Notes under the pieces: model-generated | Seen by the model: the letters and a program-made list of their open reading frames with translations, nothing else | Databases searched by the model: none | What the model was told of the DNA's origin: nothing | Program-made: the position numbers and the translations under genes | Part shown: in pieces, positions 26,905-38,511 of the stretch | Position numbering within the stretch: the first letter of the stretch is position 1 | Layout of the letters: the number at the start of each line of letters is the position of its first letter | From: Lewinellaceae bacterium | GTDB taxonomy: Bacteria > Bacteroidota > Bacteroidia > Chitinophagales > Saprospiraceae | Reading direction: 5' to 3' | DNA: 64,000 bases | Assembly (NCBI GenBank): GCA_020636375.1 | Contig: JACJXZ010000004.1 | Location: forward strand, 124,001 to 188,000

Positions 26905-27256
26905 AGCGGTGTTTATTAATGGGTTTATCGCGCTGCTTAAAGTTAATGAACTTTTTGAGTTGGGTTACATGGGGCGGCAAGTATCCGTGGCATATACGGG
27001 GCTAAACATTGTAAACCGGCAACACTCATAACCTTCTATTCCCATTTCCCTACCCTTACTTTAGCCCAGGATTTTCCTTATTTTAGCAAACGGCGAGTTC
27101 AAGGGCCTGCATAGCTGCAAAAGGCTGTACTTTTTTGGTTAACGATAGGTGAATGATGAATAACCGTTAACTGCGCTAATGAGCAGTACAGTATACGGTA
27201 CAATATACGACGTAATCAGCCGCAGCCATAGCCGCACCTGGAAATCAATCCGCGAC

Positions 27257-27302
27257 GGGCTGTGGAATGCCCGGCGTAGACGGAAGCGCTATTCCACAGC
27301 CC
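27257..27302. repeat. Intergenic palindrome
   Basis: A perfect 12-bp inverted repeat (GGGCTGTGGAAT / ATTCCACAGCCC) with a 22-base loop. It may be part of a palindromic repeat family or a second terminator behind the tRNA. Confidence 0.6.
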
Positions 27303-27332
27303 TGCTGCGCTAATGGCGGGACCAACGACGCA

Positions 27333-27365
27333 AAAGGCTCCTCTGCTTTAGCAGACGGAGCCTTT
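27333..27365 (-). terminator. Terminator hairpin downstream of tRNA-Arg
   Basis: Nested arms AAAGGCTCC / GGAGCCTTT and TCTGC / GCAGA around TTTA form a compact stem just 3' of the tRNA on its strand. Confidence 0.7.
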
Positions 27366-27369
27366 GCTA

Positions 27370-27441
27370 GTAGCCCACCTGGACTCGAACCAGGATCTTA
27401 GGTTCCGGAAACCTACATACTATCCCTTGTACTATGGGGTG
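27370..27441 (-). tRNA. tRNA-Arg (anticodon CCG)
   Basis: The minus strand folds as a tRNA: D-arm GTAC...GTAT, anticodon stem TAGGT with loop TTCCGGA (anticodon CCG), and T-arm CCTGG TTCGAGT CCAGG. The 3' acceptor half is TGGGCTA with no encoded CCA. The 5' acceptor half reads CACCCCA, which leaves two mismatches. TGGCCCA or TAGCCCA would pair properly, so the 5' end may be corrupted in the same way as GGCC sites nearby. Confidence 0.85.
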
Positions 27442-27732
27442 GTTTGAAATCGGACATGTTAAGTCGGAAACGGGAAGCCCGGAGACCGAAGTCGAAATTT
27501 GCGTCGGCAAAGATAGCAAAGCCATCGCACCGGAGCAAATGCCGGGTGGTTTTGTTGCGCTTTTCTTAACGGAAGAAGGCCCTGCAATAAGTTCCGGCCC
27601 TAAAGTTCAGTACCCTAAAGTTTCGTTAAACCGGCGGGCAGTGGATTGATCTGCTACTGCCAGGTGTTATATCGAGGTAATGTCATTAGTCACCGGGCAT
27701 TTTCCGGATGGCGCAAACTACAATAAAACATC

Positions 27733-28161
27733 ATGAAACGATATATTTTTCAGATTTTCCTTCTGGGACTTGGCCTGGTCCTGGCCTCCTGTTCCACCTC
27801 CCAACCCGCCGGGCAAACAGTCGGCGAACGGCGCCAGCCAGGAGCGGATACCATTGAAGTGCAAAATGCCCTGACGCTGGTACGACTACCCCGCAGCGGG
27901 TGCCGGGCGTAAACTTCAATGGTTACAACGTCAGCATCCGCGGCGCCGTACCGCCTCTGTATATTGTCGACGGCGTCTGGATCAGTACCGCAGTTATTTC
28001 GAAGTACCAACGCGGTCAGCATTCATGACATCGCTTCGGTCGAGGTGCTGAAAGAGACCCTCCGAAACTACCATGTACGTATGTACGGTAAGCAGGGCAG
28101 CAACGGTGTGATCATTATCCATACCATAGGCGCGAATCCCGATGCGGGGAAATATCAGTGA
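27733..28161 (+). CDS. Lipoprotein with TonB-receptor-plug-like domain
   Basis: A lipoprotein signal (LGLGLVLASCSTS) is followed by a stand-alone plug-like domain: ALTL..., RVPGVNFNGYNVSIRG, PLYIVDGVWI, IASVEVLKETLRNYHVRMYGKQGSNGVIIIHT. The domain matches the plug of SusC-like receptors but there is no barrel. Two frame breaks, near 27880 and 27985-28005, vanish if GGTACG, CAGTACC and GTACC are read as GGCCG, CGGCC and GTGGCC, giving ALTLADYL, WIGRSYF and EVANAVSIHD. The function is unknown; single plug lipoproteins recur in Bacteroidota. Confidence 0.72.
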
Positions 28162-28280
28162 GTAGAGTTGTTTGTTTTTCGTTTTTGGGGGCTTCAGGAA
28201 TAGCCCCAGTAGGACAACAAATAACGAATAACGCAAAAAAGCCGGCGCGAATTTTCATATTCGCGCTTACTTTTTGCCCC

Positions 28281-29532
28281 TTATCCATGCCGCATCGCCT
28301 CCACCGGGTCCATCCGGGCAGCCTGCATGGCGGGGATAACACCGGAAACGATGCCCACCATGACGGAGACCGCAACGCCCAGCACCATATTGCCAAAGGA
28401 AAGGTACATATCAAATTCTATGACGTTGGAGAGGATCTTGATGATCGTGGAAACCAGCAGCATAGTGACCAGGTACCGCCGATCAGGCACAGGATGATGG
28501 ATTCGATCAGGAATTCGAGCAGGATGACGTAGCGCTTGGCGCCGAGGCCTTCTTGATGCCGATGATGTTGGTGCGTTCTTTGACCGAAACGAACATGATG
28601 TTAGTACGCTAACGATGCCGACCAGCATGGCGAACAGGTACCGATGATGATGCCGATGAGGTTGAGTACGCCGAAGAAGCTGTCGAACACGCTGGAAATC
28701 ATAGAGAGTTCGTTGAGGGCGAAGTCGTCGTCCTCCAGGGGCTTGAGGCGGCGCTTGGCGCGCAGGATGCCCTTGATCTCGTCCTTAAGTTGCTGCAGGC
28801 TGACATTTTCGGATGCCTTGACCGTTACGGACGTATCGAAAATCTGCCGGGCTTTTGAGGTTGGCCAGCCCGCGGGCATTGGGGTAAGAGACCATGACGA
28901 CGTCGTCGAAATCCATGGGGTTGAGCAGGTCGTCCCCGCTTTTTCGATCACGCCGATCACTTCGTACTTGCGGTACTCATCCGGACCGTCCGTACCGATA
29001 GGCTCGATGCTGCCGAACAGCTCCTCGGCTACGTTGTACCCGATGACCAGCTTATTGCTGCCGTAGTGGTACTCGTTGGTCGAGAAATACCGCCCCTTGT
29101 AGTATTCCAGCCTGAACATTTCGTCGAACTCGAAGGACGAGCCGATGAGCACTGCCCCCTCGACGCTGCTGGAACCGAATTTGACCGTCTTGAACCCGAT
29201 GACGACGTGGAAAGCGGAAAGCGCGGCGGTTTGGGATTTTCCTTGATCACCTCGTAGTCCTGATAGTCGGGGTTGGGGCGTTTGATGAGCTTCCACCAGT
29301 CCCCGCTGGCGTCCCGCCACTACCATTTTTTCACATAAACGATGTCGTTGCCGAGTTTTTCCAGGCTGCCGCGCACGTTGTCCTCCAGGGAGTCCACCGC
29401 CGACAGCACGCCGATGATGCAAAAGATGCCAATGGATATGCCCAGTAGGGAAAGGAAACTGCGCATCCGGTTGGAACGCAACTGCTGGAACGCCTGTGCT
29501 ATGCTTTCGGAAAACACCCTGAAGATGATCAT
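28281..29532 (-). CDS. MacB/FtsX-like ABC transporter permease, frameshifted in this assembly
   Basis: The start MIIFRVFSESIAQAFQQLRSNRMRSFLSLLGISIGIFCIIGVLSAVDSL is read cleanly and gives the first transmembrane helix. Later pieces cover the periplasmic MacB domain and the C-terminal FtsX domain (IMFVSVKERTNIIGIKKALGAKR, ESIILCLIGG, VSVMVGIVSGVIPAMQAARMDPVEAMRHG). An in-frame stop at VYVKKW-stop-WRD is explained if TGGTAGTGG stands for TGGCCGTGG, giving the family-typical KWPW. The shifts at 28472 and 28637 disappear when GGTACC is read as GGCC. The ATPase partner gene is not adjacent. Confidence 0.82.
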
Positions 29533-29869
29533 ACGGAACTGCGTTTTTCGGCAGGGGCTAAGGTAGGGAACGCCCCCGGCTAACCTAATTCATTCGATGA
29601 ATGAAACGGAAGAATGAGACTGGCGAAGAGGGCTGTTCACTACGGAGTTGTGGGTTCGCGGTACCGGTATTCGCCGTTCGGTGCCCGGATGCTGTCTTAT
29701 GGCTACCCGTCTGACGTTGGATCCCGCCTTTCAGTATTAAAAGCGGGATACGTTGTTGTTTGTTGCCACGGGTAGCCTGCGGAGTAATACCTGACTCCGG
29801 AACAATTTCTCTAACCTAACGGACAACCGACAACTAACAACCGACAACAGGTTCCTTAGCGCATGCCCC
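29533..29869. other. Gene-free stretch between permease and glycosyltransferase
   Basis: No open gene is seen. The stretch contains the repeat element at 29701-29776 and simple-sequence phrases of the type GACAACCGACAAC that also occur near 55.7 kb. The start-side of the permease gene probably uses a promoter here. Confidence 0.5.
29701..29776. repeat. Short element with GGCTACCCGTCTGA ends
   Basis: It begins GGCTACCCGTCTGACGTTGG and ends with GGGTAGCC inverted. The same end sequence delimits the element at 44172-44308, and single ends occur at 30692 and near 39690. No target duplication is obvious here. Confidence 0.55.
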
Positions 29870-30626
29870 CATTCCCCTACCCCCTCTGCACCCTCCAGGG
29901 CATAAGTGGAAAAAAGCTTCGCATCCGCATCCGCATCTGCAGCACGCCCCAGAGATACTTCTTTGACAATCCCTTTGGACATTTTGGAGGAGCCCTCGAT
30001 CCGGTCGGTAAACGTGATGGGCACTTCTTTTAACCGGAAGCCCAACTGGTAGGCGGCAAACTTCATTTCGATCTGAAAGGCATAACCAACGAACCGGATC
30101 TTATCCAGGTCGATACCGACAGCACGCGGCGGTGGTAGCAGATGAAACCAGCCGTGGGGTCGTTCACCGGCATCCACGTGATGAGCCGCACGTAGAGCGA
30201 GGCGCCCATCGATAAAAAAAAATTCGGTCGAAGCTACCAGTTTTCCAGCTTGCCGCCCCGCACGTAACGGGAGCCGATACCAGGTCCGCCCCTCTTCGGC
30301 ACAGGCGGCACGCAGCCGCCCAGGTCCCGGGGTTGTGCGAAAAGTCGGCGTCCATCTCAAAGAGATATTCGTATCCGCGCCGCAGCCCCCATTTGAAGCC
30401 GGCAATATAAGCAGTGCCCATAGTGAGCTTCCCTTTCCGCTCGATGAGGAAAAGGTACCGGGTAGCGCTCCTGCTGCCGCCGGGCAAGCTCCGCCGTGCC
30501 GTCGGGAGAGCCATCATCCACAATGAGTAAGTGAAAGTCCTGGTCCAGGGAAAATATCGTGTCGATCATCCTGGCGATATTTTCCCTTTCGTTATAAGTA
30601 GGGATAATGACTAAGCTATCTGCCAA
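29870..30626 (-). CDS. Polyprenol monophosphomannose synthase-like glycosyltransferase (GT2), frameshifted in this assembly
   Basis: The N-terminus MADSLVIIPTYNERENIARMIDTIF...LLIVDDGSPDGTAELARR is the GT2 nucleotide-sugar site with its DDG motif. It is followed by GKLTMGTAYIAGFKWGLRRGYEYLFEMDADFSHNP, which carries the DxD motif, and by LGFRLKEVPITFTDRIEGSSKMSKGIVKEV. This order is that of dolichyl/polyprenyl-phosphate mannosyltransferases lacking membrane segments. Breaks occur at about five sites; one is a GGTACC near 30452. The C-terminal end is blurred by a CGCATC repeat and is approximate. Confidence 0.8.
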
Positions 30627-30704
30627 TTTTTTTTCTTTTTTGGTATTTCAAAGATAGGCTAATTTTTTTCTTTTCGAAATAGGGCAGGGGGCTACCCGTC
30701 TCAG

Positions 30705-30765
30705 GCTGAACGAACAGGCGGTTGATTGTTGTCAGTCGATCGTTGTTTGTCACCCCAAACCATTA
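30705..30765. repeat. Dispersed repeat, forward copy
   Basis: About 57 bp here match, in inverted orientation and with few differences, the segment at 34514-34572. Shared pieces include AACAATCAACCGCCTGT and CAAACAACGATCGAC read on the other strand. Confidence 0.65.
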
Positions 30766-30834
30766 AAAACCAACAAATTCCAGAAAATTGCCCCCGAACA
30801 ACAAACTACTGGCAACCGGTTGATCTCCACAGGA

Positions 30835-31300
30835 CGCCCCTGCCCCCCAAATCCTGTTCATCCTGTCTACCTAAACCCGGTAGCCATTTGTTTGCGGTTT
30901 GCTGTTCGCTGTTCGCATGGGGCTGGGCCGCCTAATCCTGTTCATCCTGTTCATCCTGTCTACCTAAACCCGGTAGCCACTTGTTTGCGGTTTGCTGTTC
31001 GCTGTTCGCATGGGGCTGGGCCGCCTAATCCTGTTCATCCTGTTCATCCTGTCTACCTAAACCCGGTAGCCACTTGTTTGCGGTTTGCTGTTCGCTGTTC
31101 GCATGGGGCTGGGCCGCCTAATCCTGTTCATCCTGTTCATCCTGTCTACCTAAACCCGGTAGCCACTTGTTTGCGGTTTGCTGTTCGCTGTTCGCATGGG
31201 GCTGGGCCGCCTAATCCTGTTCATCCTGTTCATCCTGTCTACCTAAACCCGGTAGCCACTTGTTTGCGGTTTGCTGTTCGCTGTTCGCTGTTCGCATGGT
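30835..31300. repeat. Tandem array, 93-bp unit, about five copies
   Basis: The marker CCGCCTAATC falls at 30928, 31021, 31114 and 31207, an exact 93-bp period. Copies are nearly identical; the first and last are partial, and the last has an extra GCTGTTC. Each unit contains the TCCTGTTCATCCTGTCTA phrase. It is a minisatellite likely to vary in copy number. Confidence 0.9.
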
Positions 31301-31399
31301 GTCCATCCTGTCTGGTGTTAGCCAAACGACATCCCATGTCCCCAAATTGTCTGTATTTTGCCCGCGAACTTACAGGAACCCCGTCAAAACACCTGTCTT

Positions 31400-32198
31400 A
31401 TGAATAAAGTTTTTTTGCGCTGCTGCCCATCCTCCTCGCCTCGTTTTTGCCCGGTACCAAATTTTCATCAGCGGCTTCATGCCGGGCAGGGGCGTTACCG
31501 ACATCGCGCTGGGGTATTCTACCGAATCCTTCAGCCGGTATGTGTTCGGGGACGAACAGCGGGACGCCCGCCTGACCACCGAGTCGATGAACCTCTTTGT
31601 CGAACACGGCTTCACCGATACCCTCTCTCTCGTGGTAATATCCCTTACCTCTGGATCGACGAGGAAAACCGGGGGCTCCAGGATGGCGGCCTCTTCATCA
31701 AGTACCGCAACCAGCATAAGCAATACGCCACCGGTTACCTCAACCTGATCACCTCTCTGGTACCTTGAGCTTTCCCTGTCCGGTTACCCGCGGGACACCG
31801 ATACGCCCATCTACCTGCGCGCGCCCTCAACTTCCATACCCGCTTTCAGGGGCAGTACGTCTCCAGCTTTGGTTTTTTTCCAGCTGCAATCCGGCGTCGA
31901 TTTCCAGTTCCTGGAAGAACTCCTGTAAGCTGTCCCCATCCTCTTCCGCACCGGCTTCGGCGCCCGGCGCTACTTTGCGGAAGCCTGGATCGAGTCCTAT
32001 AACACCATCAACAGCGGAGCCGACACCCAGGTGTCCGGCGGCTCCGGGTCCCAATGGCTCCGCATCGGCGGCACGCTCTACGTGCCCGTCATCGTAAGCA
32101 TCGGCCTCGTCTTTGGCGGCGCCCGCATCCTCAGCGGCAGGAATATCGGCTTGTCCACCCGCTGGAATGCAGGGGTGGTGTACCGGTGGGAGCGGTAG
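31400..32198 (+). CDS. Putative outer-membrane beta-barrel protein, frameshifted in this assembly
   Basis: A signal peptide (LLPILLASFLPG) is followed by GFMPGRGVTDIALGYSTESFSRY, NIPYLWIDEENRGLQDGGLFIKYR, YATGYLNLIT and C-terminal amphipathic strands ending NIGLSTRWNAGVVYRWER. The pattern of alternating strands with aromatic ends suggests a barrel of about 260 residues. Frame breaks at 31453 and 31759 sit on GGTACC and close as GGCC and GGCCC, and one at 31632 closes if GTGGTAATATC is read GTGGCCAATATC. I do not recognise a specific family. Confidence 0.6.
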
Positions 32199-32320
32199 GG
32201 GGTATGTGTTTATGTGTTTATGTGTGTATGTGTTTATGGGTCAGTGAAACAATCCTTCCCAAAACAGAACTTTTCCCTCCGGAAAGTCATTTTACAAATA
32301 AAATTTCACAAACCAAGGCT

Positions 32321-33400
32321 TTGTTTTCCCGTATCCGGTATCCAGAAAAAGTGAGCCCTGAAGAGTTGGACGCCTACCTTGCCGCCGGCTGGCGCTGCAT
32401 GGGTCAGGTACTGTTTATACCTCTCATTTCATGTTCTTCAGGTAGGAGGGCGGGAAACGGGTGTACTCCACCATCCCATCCCGGCTGCCGCTGGAGGGCT
32501 TTCGTTTTCCCGGAGCCAGCGCAGGTTATGGAGCAAGAATGAGCGTGCCTTCCGCATTGAAGTGGGTGCCCCGGCGAAGTACGACGAGCCAAGCAGCGGG
32601 TGAACCGCCGGTACGCCGGGCAGTTCCGCGGCGGGCGATCCGGGATGCGGAGGATGTGCTGAGCAACGGCAAGGGGCGCCTGGTACTCGACACCCGGGAG
32701 GTGGAGATATACGACGGGGCAAACCTCGCCGCGTTCAGCTTTTTCGACGTGGGGCGGCAAAGTATGTATAGCAAACAGGGCATCTACGATCCCGCCTACC
32801 AGAAATACAGCCTGGGCTTCTTCACCATGCTGGTGGAAATCGGGTACGCCCTGGAAAGGGGCTGCGAGTACTATTACCCCGGTTATGTGGTGCCCGGCAA
32901 CCAGGAGTTCGACTACAAGCACCGCGTCAGTACCAGCTGGAGTATTTCGAGCTGAAAGACGGCGCCTGGAAACCCTTCCGCCAGCTCCGGGAAGAGGATA
33001 TCCCCATCAACTACCTGCGCAGCCGCCTGGAGGAATTGAAGGGCGGTATGCAGGTCCTGGGTATCCCCTGCAATACGTTCGATTACCGCTATTTCGACAT
33101 CCGTTTTTACGACAACCGCCCTTTTCCCTTCCTGGAGTTCCCCTGCTTCCTGTTATCCGGCTCCCGGGATAAGGAAAACCTCTGCCCGGTAGCCGTCTTC
33201 GACCCCATTCAAATGGTATATCACGTTTACAACTGCCGGATCTTCTACCGGGGGTGGAACACCTCGGCGCCTACCGCCAGTAGCTGCTGGGCGCCACGCC
33301 CTGTTTTTCACAACCCCGTAGCGGTCTTCGACATCCTGTGCGAATCCTGCGGTAGGGAGGAAACCCTCGATGCCCTGGCGCAATTTGCCCGGGATTGAAG
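32321..33400 (+). CDS. Arginyl/leucyl-tRNA-protein transferase-like protein, copy 1
   Basis: The proposed start is TTG at 32321, which aligns with the ATG of the second copy. Reconstructed reading includes RYPEKVSPEELDAYLAAGWRCMGQ, KNERAFRIEVGA, LVLDTREVEIYDG, LAAFSFFDVG, GIYDPAYQKYSLGFFTMLVEI and YYYPGYVVPGNQEFDYK. These match the ATE/Bpt aminoacyltransferase fold (GNAT-like), which adds Arg or Leu to protein N-termini for degradation. Frame breaks fall at TATACC (32417), AGGTAGG (32440) and CAGTACC (32918), and close as TGGCC, GGCCG and GGCC. Confidence 0.75.
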
Positions 33401-33459
33401 GATATTCTTTAAAATTATTATTAGCTTACAGCCCCAAGATTTCAAGCGCTGACTACACC

Positions 33460-34525
33460 ATGTTTGCAGAGAAGCATTACCCGGAAGCGATGCCCCCGAA
33501 GAACTCGACGCCTATCTGGCGAAAGGCTGGTACCGCATGGGGCAGACGATCTTTACAACCCATTTCCTGTGCTTTTACCGCGCCTTCTATTCTGCTGCCG
33601 TCTGGATCCGCCTCCCGCTCCAGGGATACGAGTTCCGCAAAAGCCTGCGCAAGGCTTTTTCGCCGCAACCGGCAGCGTTTCCGCGCCAAGGCAAAGTACC
33701 CGCTTCCCTCAATCCGGAAAAAGAACAGCTCTACCGGCGGTATAAGGCTTCCTTCCCGGGCATCCTCGCCCCTTCCCTGAAAGACTCCCTGCTCGACGGC
33801 GAGGATCTCAACATCTACAACACCTACGAAGTAGCCGTCTACGACGGCAGCGAACTGGTGGTACTCAGTTTTTTTGACCTCGGAAAGAACAGCGCCGCCA
33901 GCATCATGGGCATCTACGACCCCGACTACAACCGGCACAGCCTCGGGTTCTTCACCATGCTCATGGAGATCGATTTCTGCATGCAGCGCGGCATGGAGTT
34001 CTTCTACCCCGGCTACGTGGTGCCCGGCTACAGCCGCTTCGATTACAAACTGCGCATCGGCAGGGCAGAGGATATCGAATATTTTGACCTGCGGACCCAG
34101 GGCTGGCAGCCGTACAGCGGTACTCGCGCCTTCGGATGTCCCCTGAAAAAGATGGAAAACCGGCTGGACGACATGCAGCAGTTCCTCATCAGGAACAATT
34201 TCTGGAGCCAGAAACTCTACTATCCCTCTTTGATACCAACCTGTTCGGCTTCTGGCACGCTCCTTATTTCGACTTCCCGGTGTTCCTGCTCTGCTCGCCC
34301 CGGATCAACGCCAACAGTTTCCTCATACCGTCTACGACCCCCGCAAAGAGGCCTTCCAACTCCTGCGCTGCTCCCTCTTCGATGACCTGCGGTTCTACTT
34401 CAACGAAGCCTATACCGATTCTTTCGACCGCCGCAAAAACTTCCTCGACCTGGTGGTCGTCGAGGAAGTGCTGGTACCAGCAGCCCCAGGGAGAGATCCT
34501 CGCGAGGCTTTCTAGTTTGGGGTAG
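33460..34525 (+). CDS. Arginyl/leucyl-tRNA-protein transferase-like protein, copy 2
   Basis: About 355 residues after correction. It begins MFAEKHYPEAMPPEELDAYLAKGWYRMGQTIF and continues with NPEKEQLYRRYKASFPG, YEVAVYDGSELVVLSFFDLGKN, IMGIYDPDYNRHSLGFFTMLMEI and FFYPGYVVPGYSRFDYKLRIG. It is paralogous to the gene just upstream, 60 bp away, and co-oriented with it. The final break near 34482 (GGTACC) closes as GGCCC and gives VLAQQPQGEILARLSSLG before the stop. A ClpS or other N-degron partner is not in the window. Confidence 0.78.
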
Positions 34526-34572
34526 CAAACAACGATCGACAGGCAACAATCAACCGCCTGTCCGCTCAGCCC
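34514..34572. repeat. Dispersed repeat, inverted copy
   Basis: Inverted copy of the segment at 30705-30765. It overlaps the last codons of the second transferase gene, so the repeat probably supplied the stop codon. Confidence 0.6.
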
Positions 34573-34699
34573 AGGGCTAATGGCCCTTCCTACCAACGGA
34601 TGGAAAATCTTCAAAATTCGCTTACCATCTCCCGAAAATTAATACGGTAGATCTCTATCTTTGATGCCTGTAATCGCGTTGAAGTTTGTCGGCATACCA

Positions 34700-35974
34700 A
34701 ACCACTGCTTACCACGAAAAACAGAAAGAATATATACCTACGAATCCTGGCAGGTTTCATTCCTTTCCTGGTACCTCAACTTCACCCTCTCCGCCCAGTT
34801 GCCCGTCACCGTTGCGGAGCTGACGGTAGAAGTGAATTTACAACAGCGAAGAGAATTTCTACTACGGCTTCGAGGTGGCGACCTCCTCATCGCCCGCCTC
34901 GAACTGCCGGACGGCAAGAGCCTGAAGGTATTCGAAGTCATCGAATATCCGGAAAACTCCCGAATCCTGGAATACGAAACGGAGGGCTTTGAGGACAAAC
35001 GCCTGAAAGTATACGATCGCGGCATCTTTCAGTTTCGCCTGTACAATACCCACCGGCTGAAAAAGCGCGTCTGCCGCCTGCGCATCCAGCGCCTGCTTAG
35101 CAGCGCACCACCGCCGACTTCAACCCGGCAGTGCGTTGGGAGGAGCGGGTGGATACGATCTACAAGGTGCGGTCGGAAACCGTGCTGTCCGGTACGGAGG
35201 TGAAGGAAGTGCAGCAGCGCCGCCGCGTGCTGGTACGGGTGGACACCAACGTCGTGACCCTGCTCGACAAGGTGGAACGAATCTCCTCCCGCACCAACAT
35301 CTCTACCGATAACGTCGCCTTCCTGGATTTCGAATTGCCCTCAAAAAACCGCTACGAGGCCGGCAGCAGCCGGCGACCCCAGTCTTTCCACTGAGGGTGG
35401 TATCCTGTACTTATTGGGTGGGTACCGGCGAAGAAGCCCGGGAATGGTATGAACATACCAACAGCAGCGCCGCCGCCCGGCTGGCTAAAGGTTTGGTAAA
35501 GGCGCAGTCAGCGCCGGGCTCATCTCCAGCGGCTATGGTGCCCTGGCCCTGCTGCTGGCCATCGAGGGCATCTCCGTTTTTCCAACCCTCCGTCCGGAGA
35601 GAATGTCGCTCTATGCCCTGCTGGCCGTCGAGGATGGCGAACGCCGGGAACTGTCCAAAGGCAACAGCATCGCCGGCTACGGGCGGGTCGACAACATCAC
35701 CCAGGGCAAATTTTCCCTCCGTCTGCAAAACGACAACTACGTGGAGGGGATCAACGTCAACGTTAAAGTAGTAGCCGTGACGGTGACTAAAACCTACCGG
35801 GACGAGTATTACACGGAAACGGTAGAAACGCCGGTCAACCAGTCGACAACGGTGCGGGAGCCGGTCCTCCGGCGGTCGCGGGTGCCGGTGCTGGCAGCAG
35901 GGGAGATTAGATTGGTGCTGAGGTTAAGGCTGAGGCTGAGGTTGAGGAAAGGGGCGGTACTGGAAATCTTTTAA
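34700..35974 (+). CDS. Exported hypothetical protein, frameshifted in this assembly
   Basis: A hydrophobic N-terminus (about ILAGFIPFL) is followed by NFTLSAQ and EENFYYGFEVATGDLL. Then LELPDGKSLKVFEVIEYPENSRILEYETEGFEDKRLKVYDRGIFQFRLYNTH has the feel of a GOLD-like beta sandwich. A conserved middle (WEERVDTIYKVRSETVLSGTEVKEVQQRRRVLVRVD) is followed by a glycine-rich hydrophobic stretch and a beta-rich C-terminus (YGRVDNITQGKFSLRLQNDNYVEG). Both ends are approximate; the RLRLRLR tail is likely an error product. No function is assigned. Confidence 0.5.
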
Positions 35975-36012
35975 ATTCCGTACCTTGCCCCCGAAAACAA
36001 TCCTAACCAATT

Positions 36013-38055
<2,043 letters not shown>

Positions 38056-38239
38056 TTGTGTAAATGTGTAAAAGTGTGAAGGTGTAAATGTGTTCATCTG
38101 ACAAACCGCTTTACGCAGAGTTCAAGTGCATGGATGTATGGTTCCCGGTGATTCAGGAAAAAGTAATATATTATTCGGCTGCTGAATGAATGTCAGGACA
38201 TGTTGAAAATAGAAGACATCAAAAAGGTTTATAAAAGTA

Positions 38240-38464
38240 ATGACAAAAAAAATCAGAGGATATTTCATTGAGTTCAATGATGGTAGAAAGATTCATCTTA
38301 CAAAGAGAAGAACAATTATTGCACTCCTGATTTTGATTAAATATGGTGAAGGAACAGAGGCGGATTTGGCTAAAGGCTCAAGTAAAATTCCGGAAATAAA
38401 GAAAACCTTATCTGGCAAAATTCCAGATGACTATATACAAGATTTTTATGGCGATGCAAACTAA
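38240..38464 (+). CDS. Small AT-rich hypothetical protein beside the methyltransferase
   Basis: 74 residues, basic, no signal peptide (MTKKIRGYFIEFNDGRKIHLTKRRTIIALLILIKYGEG...). Composition is AT-rich like the adjacent methyltransferase and unlike the host genes, so it belongs to the inserted segment. It is convergent with the methyltransferase. It is too short to be a usual restriction enzyme, and I do not recognise it. Confidence 0.45.
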   Translation: MTKKIRGYFIEFNDGRKIHLTKRRTIIALLILIKYGEGTEADLAKGSSKIPEIKKTLSGKIPDDYIQDFYGDAN

Positions 38465-38511
38465 GAAACCCGGAGATAAGCAAAGTTATTTCTCCTACAA
38501 GTGAAGACATA

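Larger units (their letters stand above)
26905..27369. other. Gene-free stretch upstream of the tRNA
   Basis: No credible reading frame is seen. It holds the two hairpins listed at 27257-27302 and 27333-27365 and otherwise AT-rich sequence likely to contain the promoter of the caspase-CHAT pair. Confidence 0.5.
30627..31399. other. Gene-free stretch dominated by repeats
   Basis: It contains the segment repeated inverted at 34.5 kb (30705-30765) and the 93-bp tandem array (30835-31300). The open frame through the array is a by-product of a period divisible by three. Confidence 0.6.

Noticed and set aside
30835..31300. A CRISPR array
   Set aside because: The 93-bp unit repeats as a whole with no alternating unique spacers and no cas genes nearby.
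30820..31407. A repeat protein with 31-residue units
   Set aside because: It is produced by the 93-bp intergenic array; it lacks a plausible start context and any non-repeat domain.
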